Assembly: GCF_000208405.1 (NCBI RefSeq)
Contig: NC_015437.1
Location: forward strand, 2,225,501-2,289,500
Length of the DNA stretch: 64,000 nt
Direction of reading: 5' to 3'
DNA from: Selenomonas sputigena ATCC 35185
GTDB taxonomy: Bacteria; Bacillota; Negativicutes; Selenomonadales; Selenomonadaceae
The notes beneath the pieces were generated by a model. That model saw nothing but the letters and a program-made list of their open reading frames with translations. It had not been told where the DNA came from and searched no databases. Positions 8,092-17,003 of the stretch are shown piece after piece. Numbering within the stretch: position 1 is the stretch's first letter; each line of letters begins with the position of its first letter. The position numbers were made by a program, and so were the translations under genes.

Positions 8092-9047
8092 AACAAGCAG
8101 CAAGAAAACGCATCCTCGTCCTCGCTTCACTCCTTGCCGTCGTCGGCGCACTCGCCATCTTCGGCAGCTACCGAAGCGAAGCCGAGCCGCGAGACGTGCG
8201 CACCGTGCGCCTCGCCTACCTGCCGACCACCCATGCCCTGCCGCTCTTTGCCCAAAAGGAAATGGAATCGCCCGACGGTCCCGTCCGGATCGAGCTGATC
8301 AAGTACGGCTCATGGCCCGAGCTTATGGACGCGCTCAACACAGGGCGCGTCGACGGCGCCTCGGTGCTCATCGAGCTTGCCGTCAAAGCGCGCGAACAAG
8401 GCATCGATCTCAAGGCGGCGACCCTCGGGCACAAGGACGGCAACATCGTCGTCACCCTGCCCGAGATCGAACGCGTCGAAGACCTCAAGGGCAAAGTCTT
8501 CGCCATCCCGCACAAGCAATCGACGCACAAGCTGCTCCTCGACGAGCTTCTCGCCGCTCACGGCATGACGGAACGCGATCTGAAAGTCGTCGAGATGACG
8601 CCGCCCGAAATGCCCGCCGCACTCGCGCAGAAACAAATCGCCGGCTACTGCGTTGCCGAGCCTTTCGGCTCGCAGGCCATCGCTCTCGGCGTGGGAAAAC
8701 TCTTCGCGCGTGATGACGAACTCTGGAACGAAAGCCCGTGCTGCGCCCTCGTTTTCAACGGCAGCTTCGTGCGCGAAAATGAGGAACTTGCACGCGCGAC
8801 GGTCAAGGCATACATGGAGGCGAGCGAGCATCTGAGCGAACATCCTGAAAGCCGGCCGGAGATCGCCGGCCATTTTCTCAAGACGAAGCCCGCCGTACTG
8901 GAAAAATCCTTCGGCTGGATCTCCTACGACGATCTCGCCATCAGCGAAGAGACCTACGATGCATTGACCGCACGCATGAAAGCGGCGGGGCTGCTGCAGA
9001 AAGCGCCGCCCTACGAAGACTTCGTCGACCGAAGCCTTCTCCCTTGA
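8088..9047 (+). CDS. NitT/TauT-family ABC transporter substrate-binding protein
   Basis: 319 aa from the ATG at 8088, whose ATGA overlaps the CooS-like stop codon. Residues 9-27 form a hydrophobic signal or anchor without a lipobox cysteine. The mature part has the SsuA/TauA/THI5-like fold signature: RLAYLPTTHALPLF near the N-terminus, then TGRVDGASVLIEL, and later YCVAEPFGSQA. Relatives bind nitrate, cyanate, sulfonates, taurine or thiamine precursors, and the ligand here cannot be read from sequence. Tight linkage to the CooS-like gene suggests the imported solute is its substrate, cofactor or regulator (inference). Confidence 0.85.
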   Translation: MKQAARKRILVLASLLAVVGALAIFGSYRSEAEPRDVRTVRLAYLPTTHALPLFAQKEMESPDGPVRIELIKYGSWPELMDALNTGRVDGASVLIELAVKAREQGIDLKAATLGHKDGNIVVTLPEIERVEDLKGKVFAIPHKQSTHKLLLDELLAAHGMTERDLKVVEMTPPEMPAALAQKQIAGYCVAEPFGSQAIALGVGKLFARDDELWNESPCCALVFNGSFVRENEELARATVKAYMEASEHLSEHPESRPEIAGHFLKTKPAVLEKSFGWISYDDLAISEETYDALTARMKAAGLLQKAPPYEDFVDRSLLP

Positions 9048-9061
9048 AAGGTTTGTGATTT

Positions 9062-9823
9062 ATGAAAAACGTCCGGCATCTTATCGGCGCAGCCGCCGTC
9101 ACTCTCCTCTTTTGGCAGGCGATCTGTGCGTTCGGCGGCTGGCACGAAGCGCTTTTCCCCTCACCGCTCGCCGCCATCCTGGGATTTGTCGAGCTCCTCA
9201 AGGACGGTGTGCTCTTCGAGGATGTCGCGGCGAGCCTCGTGCGCTTCGCCGTCGGCTACCTCGCCTCCGTCCTCCTCGCGCTCGCTGCAGGTCTCATTCT
9301 CGGCTGGTACTCCAAGGTATGGGCGTACCTCAACCCCATCGCGCAGGTTCTTCGCCCCGTCTCACCCGTCGCCTGGCTGCCCTTCATCGTACTCTTCTTC
9401 GGCATCGGCGAAGCGCCTGCCATCGTCATCATCTTCCTCGCAGCGTTCTTCCCCGTGCTGCTCGCGACTGTCGCCGCCGTGCAGAAGCTCGACCCCGTCT
9501 ATCTGAAGGTCGCGCAAAACTTCGGCATCAAAGAGCCTGCCGTTTTCACGAAGATCATCCTGCCCGCCATCTTCCCGCAGATTGCCACGGGGCTTCACCT
9601 CGCCCTCGGCACGGCCTGGGTCTTCCTCGTCGCCGGCGAGATGGTCGGCGCCCAATCGGGGCTGGGCTTCCTCATCATCGATGCGCGAAACAATCTCAGA
9701 GCCGACCTCCTGATGGCAGCAATCCTCACCATCGGACTTCTCGGACTTCTCTTGGACAGCGCCATGAGCCTCGCCGAGAGGCAGCTTTACCGCGCCTGGG
9801 GCATACGAGGAAGGAAATCATGA
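9062..9823 (+). CDS. NitT/TauT-family ABC transporter permease
   Basis: 253 aa inner-membrane permease of the SsuC/TauC type with about six membrane segments. The cytoplasmic EAA loop is visible around residues 140-170 (VAQNFGIKEPAVFTKIILP). It starts 14 nt after the binding-protein gene and its TGA overlaps the ATG of the ATPase gene. It forms the channel for whatever the binding protein delivers. Confidence 0.9.
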   Translation: MKNVRHLIGAAAVTLLFWQAICAFGGWHEALFPSPLAAILGFVELLKDGVLFEDVAASLVRFAVGYLASVLLALAAGLILGWYSKVWAYLNPIAQVLRPVSPVAWLPFIVLFFGIGEAPAIVIIFLAAFFPVLLATVAAVQKLDPVYLKVAQNFGIKEPAVFTKIILPAIFPQIATGLHLALGTAWVFLVAGEMVGAQSGLGFLIIDARNNLRADLLMAAILTIGLLGLLLDSAMSLAERQLYRAWGIRGRKS

Positions 9824-10593
9824 GCTACATCGAAATACGAGACGTCTGCCGCCACTACGAACAGAAGGGCGCACGCTTCACGGCGCTCTCCCACGTCGAC
9901 CTAGCCATCGAGCACGGCGAATTCATCTGCCTCCTCGGCCCCTCGGGCTGCGGCAAGAGCACGCTCCTCGCAGCGCTCGCGGGCTTCGACCGCGTATCGA
10001 GCGGCAGCGTGCGCATCGCGGGCGAGGAGGTCACCTCACCGTGCATCAAGAACGTCACGATCTTCCAGAACTACGGGCTCCTGCCGTGGCGCACGGTGGA
10101 AAAGAACGTCGAACTGGGGCTCGAAAGTCTCGGCACAGCGCCCGAAGAGCGCGCAAAGATCGCGCGCCGCTACCTCGCCCTCGTCGGCTTGGAGCGCTTC
10201 GCCTCGCACCATCCCGCAGAACTCTCGGGCGGCATGCAGCAGCGCGTCGCCATCGCGCGCGCCCTCGCCGTCGATCCCGACATCATCTTCATGGATGAAC
10301 CGTTCGCCGCCCTCGACGCCATCACGCGCATGAGCCTGCAGGACGAGATCTCCGCCATCTGCCGCAGGCAGGGCAAGACCATCATCTTCGTCACGCACGA
10401 CATCGACGAAGCCGTCGTGCTCGCCGACCGCGTCGTTGTCATGACGCCGAACCCCGGCAAGGTCAAGAGCATCATCGAGGTCGACCTCCACGGCAAACGT
10501 GACCGCACAAGTCCCGACTTTCTCCACATCCGTGACCGCATCTTCCGCGAATTCTCCCTGAAGCCCGCCGACAAGACGGAATACTACATATAA
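9820..10593 (+). CDS. NitT/TauT-family ABC transporter ATP-binding protein
   Basis: 257 aa from the ATG at 9820 (ATGA overlap with the permease, GAGGAAGG site). Walker A is GPSGCGKST (residues 40-48). The Q-loop region is TIFQNYGLLPW, the signature is LSGGMQQR, Walker B runs into DEPFAALD, and the switch histidine lies in VTHDIDEA. This is the nucleotide-binding subunit of the SsuB/TauB/NrtD type. It is the last gene of the operon and is followed directly by a strong terminator. Confidence 0.92.
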   Translation: MSYIEIRDVCRHYEQKGARFTALSHVDLAIEHGEFICLLGPSGCGKSTLLAALAGFDRVSSGSVRIAGEEVTSPCIKNVTIFQNYGLLPWRTVEKNVELGLESLGTAPEERAKIARRYLALVGLERFASHHPAELSGGMQQRVAIARALAVDPDIIFMDEPFAALDAITRMSLQDEISAICRRQGKTIIFVTHDIDEAVVLADRVVVMTPNPGKVKSIIEVDLHGKRDRTSPDFLHIRDRIFREFSLKPADKTEYYI

Positions 10594-10639
10594 AAAGGGA
10601 AGAGGCTTCCTCTGCGCGCAGAGGAAGTCTCTTCCCTTT
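10594..10639. terminator. Bidirectional terminator
   Basis: A nearly perfect 46-bp palindrome centred on GCGCGC with A-rich and T-rich ends. It separates the CooS/ABC operon (plus) from the convergent flavodoxin gene (minus) and can serve both. Confidence 0.9.
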
Positions 10640-10648
10640 CCCATATCC

Positions 10649-11290
10649 CTATTCGCTTTTCGCAGCTTCTTTCCAGTTGAGGTTGTCGAGCCATTCCTTG
10701 ACCAAGGGCTTCACGAGCCTCGGCGTATCGTGGACAAACTTCCCTTCAAGGCCGAGACCGTCGAGAACCTTCGCGCCCTTCGCATGGAGCGGGATGTTCT
10801 TCTCATTTCCCGTCAGAGCATCCGTCAGGGACGTCGAAAACGGAATGATCGTCTTGCCCTCGAAATCGTTCGTTTCGAGGAACGTATAGACCGCCATCGG
10901 CATATCGCTGCACCAGTTCGGGTAGCCGAGGAAGATGATGTCGTAGTCGGCGAGATTCACCTTCTCCGCAAGCTCCGGCCGCGCGTTCTCCTTCTGCTCA
11001 CGACGTGCGACCTCAAGCACCTCCTTGAGCTTCTCCGGATACGCCTCCTTCGTCTTGATCTCAAAAAGATCGCCGCCTGTTTCGTCGGCGATGATCTCCG
11101 CCAGTGCCGCCGTATTGCCCTTCTCGGTGCGGCCGACAGCATAATTCTCACCCGCGCGGGAGAAATACGCGACAAGCACCTTAGGACCGCCAAAACCGAA
11201 ACCGGCAAAGGAACCTTGCAGACTGTACGCCGCAGCAGCCAGGACAGTCAGCAAGACAGCGCCGATCAGCATTGCTTTTCTCAAATTCAT
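10649..11290 (-). CDS. Membrane-anchored or exported flavodoxin
   Basis: 213 aa from the ATG at 11290 behind GAGGAGG. Residues 5-25 form one hydrophobic segment (signal or anchor). A flavodoxin domain follows: VLVAYFSRAGEN..., an FMN phosphate loop modified to TEKGNTAALAE, then IFLGYPNWCSDMP. Such Flavodoxin_4-type proteins are often extracytoplasmic in anaerobes and probably shuttle electrons at the membrane surface. A TATAAT box at 11318-11323 (minus) may drive it, with a weak -35. Confidence 0.85.
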   Translation of the reverse strand: MNLRKAMLIGAVLLTVLAAAAYSLQGSFAGFGFGGPKVLVAYFSRAGENYAVGRTEKGNTAALAEIIADETGGDLFEIKTKEAYPEKLKEVLEVARREQKENARPELAEKVNLADYDIIFLGYPNWCSDMPMAVYTFLETNDFEGKTIIPFSTSLTDALTGNEKNIPLHAKGAKVLDGLGLEGKFVHDTPRLVKPLVKEWLDNLNWKEAAKSE

Positions 11291-11342
11291 GATGGCCTCC
11301 TCTCTCTTTCCTCCTCCATTATAACCTACATGATGGAACAAG

Positions 11343-11373
11343 AAAAGGGGCGGCCTGCCCATGCCGCCCCTTT
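11343..11373 (-). terminator. serA terminator
   Basis: GGGGCGGC and GCCGCCCC arms with A and T runs on the two sides, downstream of serA on the minus strand. It is symmetrical enough to work in both directions. The bases between it and the serA stop (11374-11462) hold no recognisable feature. Confidence 0.8.
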
Positions 11374-11462
11374 TTGAGGAAACTTCTCTCCACCGTGTTT
11401 TTCATCACGCCTGCAGCCTTCATCAGCGTTCACCGCAGACGAGCATCTGCCGCATCCAAGCC

Positions 11463-13046
11463 TCAGATGGCGTGGAAGTTCACGAGGCGCGCGCCGAAGA
11501 TGCCGTCGACGGCGGTGATCTGCTGCAGCAGATCTTCGGGGATGTCGTGATCGACGGTCAGCACCATGACGTTCGTTCCTTCCTTGTCCGTGCGGCCAAC
11601 CTGCATGCTCGAAATGTTGACGCCGCGCTCGCCCATCATCGTGCCGACCGTGCCGATGACGCCGGGGCGGTTGATGTGCGGGCAGATGAGAATGCGATCG
11701 TGCGGATCGACGTCGACGCGGTAGCCGTTGATCGAGACGATGCGGCCTTCCGTGCCGAAGAGCGTGCCCTTGACGACCGTTTCTCCCTTCGCCGTCTTGA
11801 CGCAGACGGAGATGAGGTTCTGGAAGTCCTGCGACTCCTTGTGCTTTACCTCGCGCACCTTGATGCTGCGCTCCTTGGCAAGGCTCGGTGCGTTGACGTA
11901 ATTGACGTTGAATTCCAGGACGGGGTTCAGCATGCCCTTGATGACGCCCGTCGTGAGCATCTGCGTGTTGACCTCGGTGATGTCGCCGCTGTACTCGACG
12001 GCGAGCTCCGTGATCGCGCCGTCAGCCAGCGAGCATACCGTACAGCCAAGACGCTCGGCGAGGTCGAGATAGGGACGGATGACGTGCATGACGTCCGCCG
12101 ACACGGGCGCCATGTTGACTGCCGTCAAGACAGGCTCGCCCGAAAGCGCCGCGCGGATTCCCTCCGCCACGTCGAGAGCGACGCCGATCTGCGCCTCGAC
12201 CGTCGATGCGCCAAGATGCGGCGTGAGGATGATGCCCGGCACGCCGACGAGCGGATTTCCCTCTTCCAAAGGCTCGCTCGTGAAGACGTCAATCGCCGCG
12301 CCTGCGACATGCCCCGCCTTCACAGCGTCGGCGAGATCCTGCTCGTTGATGATGCCGCCGCGCGCGCAGTTGACGAGGCGCACGCCCTTCTTCATGCGTG
12401 CGATCGCCTTCTTGTCGAGCATGTCCTTCGTATCGGGATTGAGCGGCATGTGCACCGTGATGAAATCCGACTTCTCGATCACTTCATCGAGCGTGCCGAC
12501 GACGACGCCCATCGCCTTGGCGCGCTCCTCGTTGATGTACGGATCGTAGCCGATGACGTTCATATCGAAGGAGAGCGCACGCTTGGCGACGCCCGAGCCG
12601 ATGCGCCCCATGCCGATGACGCCGAGCGTCTTGCCGCGCAGCTCGACGCCGACATACTTCTTGCGGTTCCACTCGCCCTTCTGCATCGTCTCGTTGGCTA
12701 TGGGGATGTTACGGCTCATCGCGAGCATCATCGCCATCGTGTGCTCCGTCGCCGCGATCGTATTGCCGCCCGGCGAATTGATGACGATGATGCCGCGCGC
12801 CGTCGCCGCCGCCACGTCGATGTTGTCGACGCCGACGCCGGCGCGGCCGATGATCTTGAGCTTCGCCGCCTTGTCGATGACGTCCTTCGTCACTTTCGAT
12901 GCCGAGCGCACGATAACAGCCTCGAAATCGCCGATGATGTCCAGAAGCTCCTCATGCGAAAGCTTCGGCTTCTCGACAACCTCAAACTTCGGGGAAAGGA
13001 TGTCAATCGCCTTCTGAGATACGCCGTCTGCTACGAGAATTTTCAT
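11463..13046 (-). CDS. serA: D-3-phosphoglycerate dehydrogenase
   Basis: 527 aa from the ATG at 13046, eight bases after GAGGAG; an ATG two codons upstream is too close. It oxidises 3-phosphoglycerate to 3-phosphohydroxypyruvate, the first step of serine synthesis. The NAD-binding loop is GVIGMGRIGSG, the catalytic His lies in LTPHLGAST, and there is an Arg-bearing NCARGG loop. The intervening ASB domain and a C-terminal ACT domain (RPGVIGTVGTMMGERGVNISSM) match the long serine-regulated class. serC is divergently placed beyond the repeat pair. Confidence 0.95.
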   Translation of the reverse strand: MKILVADGVSQKAIDILSPKFEVVEKPKLSHEELLDIIGDFEAVIVRSASKVTKDVIDKAAKLKIIGRAGVGVDNIDVAAATARGIIVINSPGGNTIAATEHTMAMMLAMSRNIPIANETMQKGEWNRKKYVGVELRGKTLGVIGMGRIGSGVAKRALSFDMNVIGYDPYINEERAKAMGVVVGTLDEVIEKSDFITVHMPLNPDTKDMLDKKAIARMKKGVRLVNCARGGIINEQDLADAVKAGHVAGAAIDVFTSEPLEEGNPLVGVPGIILTPHLGASTVEAQIGVALDVAEGIRAALSGEPVLTAVNMAPVSADVMHVIRPYLDLAERLGCTVCSLADGAITELAVEYSGDITEVNTQMLTTGVIKGMLNPVLEFNVNYVNAPSLAKERSIKVREVKHKESQDFQNLISVCVKTAKGETVVKGTLFGTEGRIVSINGYRVDVDPHDRILICPHINRPGVIGTVGTMMGERGVNISSMQVGRTDKEGTNVMVLTVDHDIPEDLLQQITAVDGIFGARLVNFHAI

Positions 13047-13090
13047 ATCCATCGCTCCTCTACGACTAGATGTTCACTCCATAAGCAAGT

Positions 13091-13193
13091 TACACGCACA
13101 AACGTCCACTCTGTGGACATTGTGCGCCGCCCTTAATGAAAGTTATCCAATCAGTCTGCGCCTTCGGCTTGACTTCTTGGACTTTCATAGTAA
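13091..13193 (+). repeat. Structured intergenic repeat, copy 1
   Basis: A 103-bp element. It begins with a hairpin (CGCACAA...GTCCAC-TCT-GTGGAC...TTGTGCG) and continues with a second stem (ATGAAAG...TCCAA / TTGGACTTTCAT) containing an inner GTC...GCC-TTC-GGC...GAC helix. It is identical to copy 2 and related to an inverted copy at 47141-47239. Confidence 0.9.
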
Positions 13194-13195
13194 AC

Positions 13196-13298
13196 TACAC
13201 GCACAAACGTCCACTCTGTGGACATTGTGCGCCGCCCTTAATGAAAGTTATCCAATCAGTCTGCGCCTTCGGCTTGACTTCTTGGACTTTCATAGTAA
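13196..13298 (+). repeat. Structured intergenic repeat, copy 2 (tandem)
   Basis: Base-for-base identical to the preceding copy, with only AC between them (period 105 bp). Both sit in the 412-bp interval between divergent serA and serC, which otherwise holds only the serC promoter. Confidence 0.9.
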
Positions 13299-13376
13299 TA
13301 TCATATCATTTTTTCAGCAACTTATCCAGTGGACAATCGTATGGCAAGCATACTTACCGAGAAAACAAAGATTCAC

Positions 13377-13406
13377 TTGACGAAAACACGAAAAAGGGGG
13401 TAGAAT
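13377..13406 (+). promoter_or_regulatory. serC promoter
   Basis: TTGACG (13377-13382), 18-bp spacer, TAGAAT (13401-13406), about 50 bp before the serC start codon. Confidence 0.65.
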
Positions 13407-13458
13407 TGAGTGTATATTTGTATAGGAGTCACTTTTCACTCTGTCAGGAGGTCTTTCT

Positions 13459-14547
13459 GTGGAAGCGAATCGCATTTACAATTTCAATCCCGGCCCTGCC
13501 GCTCTGCCGCTTGAGGTGCTCAAGGAAGCGCAGGCGGAGTTTCTCAATTTCGACAACTCGGGCATGTCGATCCTGGAGGTTTCGCACCGCGCCAAGGCGT
13601 ATGACGAGGTGCACAACCAGGCGAAGGCGGACATCCTCTCGCTCATGGGACTCGGCGACGACTACGACGCGCTCTTCGTGCAGGGCGGCGCAAGCCTCGC
13701 TTTCGCCATGATTGCGATGAACTATGCGACGAAGGAGAAGAAGGGCAGCTATGTGCTGTCGGGCAGCTTCGCGACGAAGGCTTACGAAGAGGCCGCACTC
13801 CTCGGCGTCGGTGAGATCGCGGCTTCCTCGAAGGACGGCGGCTTCCGCCATGTGCCGACGCAGGAAGAAATCAAACTCGATCCGAATGCAGCGTATCTTC
13901 ATCTGTGTTACAACAACACGATCTACGGCACGGAGTATCACTACATTCCCGAGACGGGCGAAGTTCCGCTCTTTGCCGACATGTCGTCCGACATGCTCTC
14001 GCGTCCCCTCGACTTCAAGAAATTCAGCTTCATCTACGCAGGTGTGCAGAAGAACCTCGGCCCCGCCGGAACCTGCCTCGTCGTCGCGAAGAAGTCGCTG
14101 CTCGAAAAGAGCCCCGAGACGCTCCCCACAATGCTTCGCTACTCGACGCACTACAAGAAGAACTCCCTCTACAACACGCCGCCCGCTTTCGGCATCTACA
14201 TGGTCGGCAAGGTCGCCGCATGGATCAAGGCGCAGGGCGGTCTCGCCGAAATGGCGAAGCGCAACGAGAAGAAGGCTGCGCTGCTCTACGATGCAATCGA
14301 CAGCTCCGACGGCTTCTACAAGGGACATGCGGACAAGGACAGCCGCTCCTTCATGAACGTCACCTTCCGCCTGCCGAGCGAGGAGCTTGAGAAGAAGTTC
14401 GTCGCCGAAGCCGCAGAATACGGACTTGGCGGCGTCAAGGGACACCGCTCCGTCGGCGGCATGAGAGCGTCGATCTACAACGCGATGCCCTACGAAGGCG
14501 TCGCCGCTCTCGTCGACTTCATGCAGAAATTCCGCAAGGAAAACTAA
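13459..14547 (+). CDS. serC: Phosphoserine aminotransferase
   Basis: 362 aa starting at GTG 13459, eight bases after AGGAG. It is a PLP-dependent aminotransferase converting 3-phosphohydroxypyruvate plus glutamate to phosphoserine. It begins with the family-typical YNFNPGPAALP, has LFVQGGAS for phosphate/PLP binding, and the PLP lysine in IYAGVQKNLGPAG; GHRSVGGMRAS lies near the end. It is divergent from serA, so the first two serine-pathway steps sit side by side. No serB is seen here. Confidence 0.95.
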   Translation: MEANRIYNFNPGPAALPLEVLKEAQAEFLNFDNSGMSILEVSHRAKAYDEVHNQAKADILSLMGLGDDYDALFVQGGASLAFAMIAMNYATKEKKGSYVLSGSFATKAYEEAALLGVGEIAASSKDGGFRHVPTQEEIKLDPNAAYLHLCYNNTIYGTEYHYIPETGEVPLFADMSSDMLSRPLDFKKFSFIYAGVQKNLGPAGTCLVVAKKSLLEKSPETLPTMLRYSTHYKKNSLYNTPPAFGIYMVGKVAAWIKAQGGLAEMAKRNEKKAALLYDAIDSSDGFYKGHADKDSRSFMNVTFRLPSEELEKKFVAEAAEYGLGGVKGHRSVGGMRASIYNAMPYEGVAALVDFMQKFRKEN

Positions 14548-14557
14548 AGGAAACACG

Positions 14558-14600
14558 AAAGAGCCGCCCGAAGCTGGAATCCAGCTTCGGGCGGCTCTTT
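14558..14600. terminator. Bidirectional terminator
   Basis: A perfect 20-bp stem with a 3-nt loop, AAAGAG and CTCTTT at its ends, between convergent serC and the DUF4127 gene. Confidence 0.9.
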
Positions 14601-14617
14601 TCTATGCGTTTCTTACA

Positions 14618-16225
14618 TCACTGTGCCGTCACGATGTCGGCTTCGAACATGCGATTCCATGGGAAGTTGACCTTTATCTCGCGCAGTGCGGGCAGGGGCG
14701 GCAGATTGTTGTCGGCGAACTCGCGCATCATGCGGTCGGCGCGGTACTGAACGCCGAGGATCTTGTCGTCGAGGCTCATGTAGACGCCGCTGCCGCGCAG
14801 CCAGCCGAGCTGACGCGCGATCTTGTTGCGGACGTTCGCCTGATACGCCCAGTCGTCGAGGTAGCGCGTGAGCAGGAGGCTGTCCCGCGCGTCGTCCGTC
14901 ATGCGCTCGGCAAGCAGCCCCTCAGCGACGGCAAAGCCCGTGCTGTTCGTCGGCGTATTCCAACCGGAATACGCACGCAGCTTGAACAGCAGATCTTCGC
15001 GCTTCAGGCCTTCCATGAGTGCGTTGTCCGCGCCGTTCGCATAGGCGACGTCGGCGATGCCGACGGGATAACCTTTAGCGATGTAGTCCTTGAGCAGATC
15101 GAGGAAGTACTGCGTGCCATCGCGCACCTTGCCGTCGTTCGTGCGCTCGTTCGCTTCATACGTCTTGCCGTTGGGATTCGTGTTGACGAGCAGGACGTAC
15201 TCCGACGTCTCGGGGCGCTGAATGAGGACAGCCCCCGCCGCCGTGGCAGCGGCGCGCACCGAATCCTGGATGTGCTCGTCGGAGTAGGCGGGCACGGTGC
15301 GCCCGCCCGTTCCCTTGTTGTAGCGAACGTGAATGAAGGGCATCTTGTGCTCGATGTTGTTGACGGCGCGCGAAAGCAGGAGAAGCCCCACCTCATCAAT
15401 GCCCGACATCGTCTGAAACTTCGAGGAGCCCAGTCCTGCGCTGTAGGCAAGGAGCTTCCGGCCTTCCATGTGCGTCTGCGAGTACGGCGCATTGTCGTCG
15501 CGCCCGAGCACGAAGTAGTCAAAGACGCCGCTCTTCGTATAGTCGATGAGTTTTTCGTTCGCCGCGAAATTCTTCGTGCGGCGGCTCATCCAGTCTTCCA
15601 TGGACTTTTCGGGAATCAGCTCCTTCAAGAAGGCATATTCCTTCTTTTCCCTCGACGTCAGTCCTTCGACTTCCTGCTTGTCCGTCAGGAGCGTGTAGCG
15701 AAAGATGTCCGCGCCGTAGTTCTTGTAATAGCCCGGCTCTTCCGATCCCGACGCCTCGCCCGAGCGCGGCGTGCGCATGATCGAGCCGAAGACGTAGAGC
15801 GGCAGCGCGGGATGCGCTGCGCGGAAATCCTCGAAGTTCTTGAGGCGCGCCATGATCTCGCCGCGCGTGCAGTCGTGCTTCCTTGAGCCAACGAGACTGC
15901 CGTAGAGCATCGAGTCCGACGAGATGACGGCGGCGCTGACCCCGGACGCATTTTCCTCCGCCCAAGTCCAAAGCTCCTCGGGATGCCCGAGGTCGGTGCG
16001 GCTGCCGAGCATGTCGTCGGGCGGCACGATGACCTCATAGCCAAGTTCGCGCACGACGTCCGCCGTCTGCTTGTCCGAGATCGGACGGTTGTCGTGCGGA
16101 ATGAACATGATGCGCTTCTGGCGCGGCATCTCTTCCGCCTTGTCCTTCCTGCCGGCCTCAGCAGCAGGAAGGGCGAGGAAGGCGAGCGCGAGCAAAAGCG
16201 CTAAGACCTTGTATGTTTTCTGCAA
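14618..16225 (-). CDS. DUF4127 family exported protein
   Basis: 535 aa starting at TTG 16225 behind GGGAAG. Residues 1-24 are a signal peptide ending AEAG. The body matches DUF4127, a family seen mainly in Firmicutes and of unknown function: IMFIPHDNRPIS near the start, SSDSMLYGSLVGSR, YFVLGRDDNAPYS and IADVAYANGADNALM. The conserved acidic and His residues could suit a metal-dependent hydrolase, but no activity is known to me. The next gene upstream on this strand is the DUF2225 gene (18-nt gap), so the two are probably cotranscribed. Confidence 0.8.
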   Translation of the reverse strand: MQKTYKVLALLLALAFLALPAAEAGRKDKAEEMPRQKRIMFIPHDNRPISDKQTADVVRELGYEVIVPPDDMLGSRTDLGHPEELWTWAEENASGVSAAVISSDSMLYGSLVGSRKHDCTRGEIMARLKNFEDFRAAHPALPLYVFGSIMRTPRSGEASGSEEPGYYKNYGADIFRYTLLTDKQEVEGLTSREKKEYAFLKELIPEKSMEDWMSRRTKNFAANEKLIDYTKSGVFDYFVLGRDDNAPYSQTHMEGRKLLAYSAGLGSSKFQTMSGIDEVGLLLLSRAVNNIEHKMPFIHVRYNKGTGGRTVPAYSDEHIQDSVRAAATAAGAVLIQRPETSEYVLLVNTNPNGKTYEANERTNDGKVRDGTQYFLDLLKDYIAKGYPVGIADVAYANGADNALMEGLKREDLLFKLRAYSGWNTPTNSTGFAVAEGLLAERMTDDARDSLLLTRYLDDWAYQANVRNKIARQLGWLRGSGVYMSLDDKILGVQYRADRMMREFADNNLPPLPALREIKVNFPWNRMFEADIVTAQ

Positions 16226-16243
16226 TTTGCACTTCCCTTCTTT

Positions 16244-16966
16244 TCACTCTGCAGGAGACGCATCGTCCGACGTCTCGGCACGCTCTTCCTTCATCTTGTC
16301 ACGCATGTCTGACCACAGATCCTTCGCGCGGTCGACGGTCACGCGTTCCTTCGTCTCAAGCTCCTTGTTGTGCATGAGCATCGACAGGTAGCGGCCAGCC
16401 GTATCGTAGTCGCCGAGGCGGAAGTGGATCGCACCGATCAGGTAGATGCAGTCGGCTTCCGTCATCTGTCCTTGCGGGAAAACCTCGCGCGAGCGCGACT
16501 CGATGTAGAGCTTGCCGGCTTCCGCGAGGAACTTCTCCTCGTTCTCCTTGTCGCCTGCCTCACGGTAGATCCATGCGAGCGTGAGGTTCAGTCCCGCCTT
16601 GTGGGCGAATGTCTCCGTCGTGAACTTCGTGTAGAAGATCGCGAGCTTCAGCGCCTTGATGGCATCGTCGCGCGTGCGCTGCTCCTTGAACTCGCTCGTT
16701 CCATTATGTCCAGCGAGGAAGTCCTGAATCTCCTTCTTCGCCTTCGGTGCGACGCCGTTCAGGAAGTGGCGTTCGTCCTCGGCGTAGCCGCAGTGCTCAC
16801 AGACCCAGATGCGGTAGTAGTAAGGATTGATGTCCTTGTAGTGCGTGCAGAGGTCATTGTCGACCGTCTCGGTAATGAGGCGCGAGCGCACCTTCGTCGC
16901 ACGCGTTTCCATGCTGCAGATCGGGCAGGGCTTCTTCACCACATAGAGATAATCCTTTTCAGCCAT
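16244..16966 (-). CDS. DUF2225 zinc-binding protein
   Basis: 240 aa with an AGGAG site before its ATG. N-terminal CPIC (C14, C17) and CEHCG (C56, C59) pairs form the predicted zinc site of DUF2225. Residues about 95-220 are helical and resemble TPR-like repeats (AGLNLTLAWIYREAGDKENEEKFL). The role is unknown; the family is common in Firmicutes and is presumed cytoplasmic. Confidence 0.82.
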   Translation of the reverse strand: MAEKDYLYVVKKPCPICSMETRATKVRSRLITETVDNDLCTHYKDINPYYYRIWVCEHCGYAEDERHFLNGVAPKAKKEIQDFLAGHNGTSEFKEQRTRDDAIKALKLAIFYTKFTTETFAHKAGLNLTLAWIYREAGDKENEEKFLAEAGKLYIESRSREVFPQGQMTEADCIYLIGAIHFRLGDYDTAGRYLSMLMHNKELETKERVTVDRAKDLWSDMRDKMKEERAETSDDASPAE

Positions 16967-17003
16967 TGTATCAGATCTCCTTTGCTGTAATCATATATCT
17001 GCA

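Noticed and set aside
5782-8151. Long open frame of 789 codons on the strand opposite the CooS-like gene
   Set aside because: A shadow created by GC-rich codon bias; its translation is low in hydrophobic structure, and the sense frame has clear CODH motifs.
9055-9819. N-terminal extension of the ABC ATPase through the permease region
   Set aside because: It overlaps the permease in another frame and reads as Arg/Pro-rich shadow. The true start at 9820 has a ribosome site and ATGA coupling.
13091-13298. CRISPR-like interpretation of the two repeats
   Set aside because: Repeat units are 103 bp with a 2-bp gap, so there are no spacers.
13120-13380. Open frames running through the tandem repeat between serA and serC
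   Set aside because: The frames simply translate the repeat DNA. No ribosome site, and the same peptide pattern reappears in the inverted copy upstream of topB, where it extends a real gene artificially.
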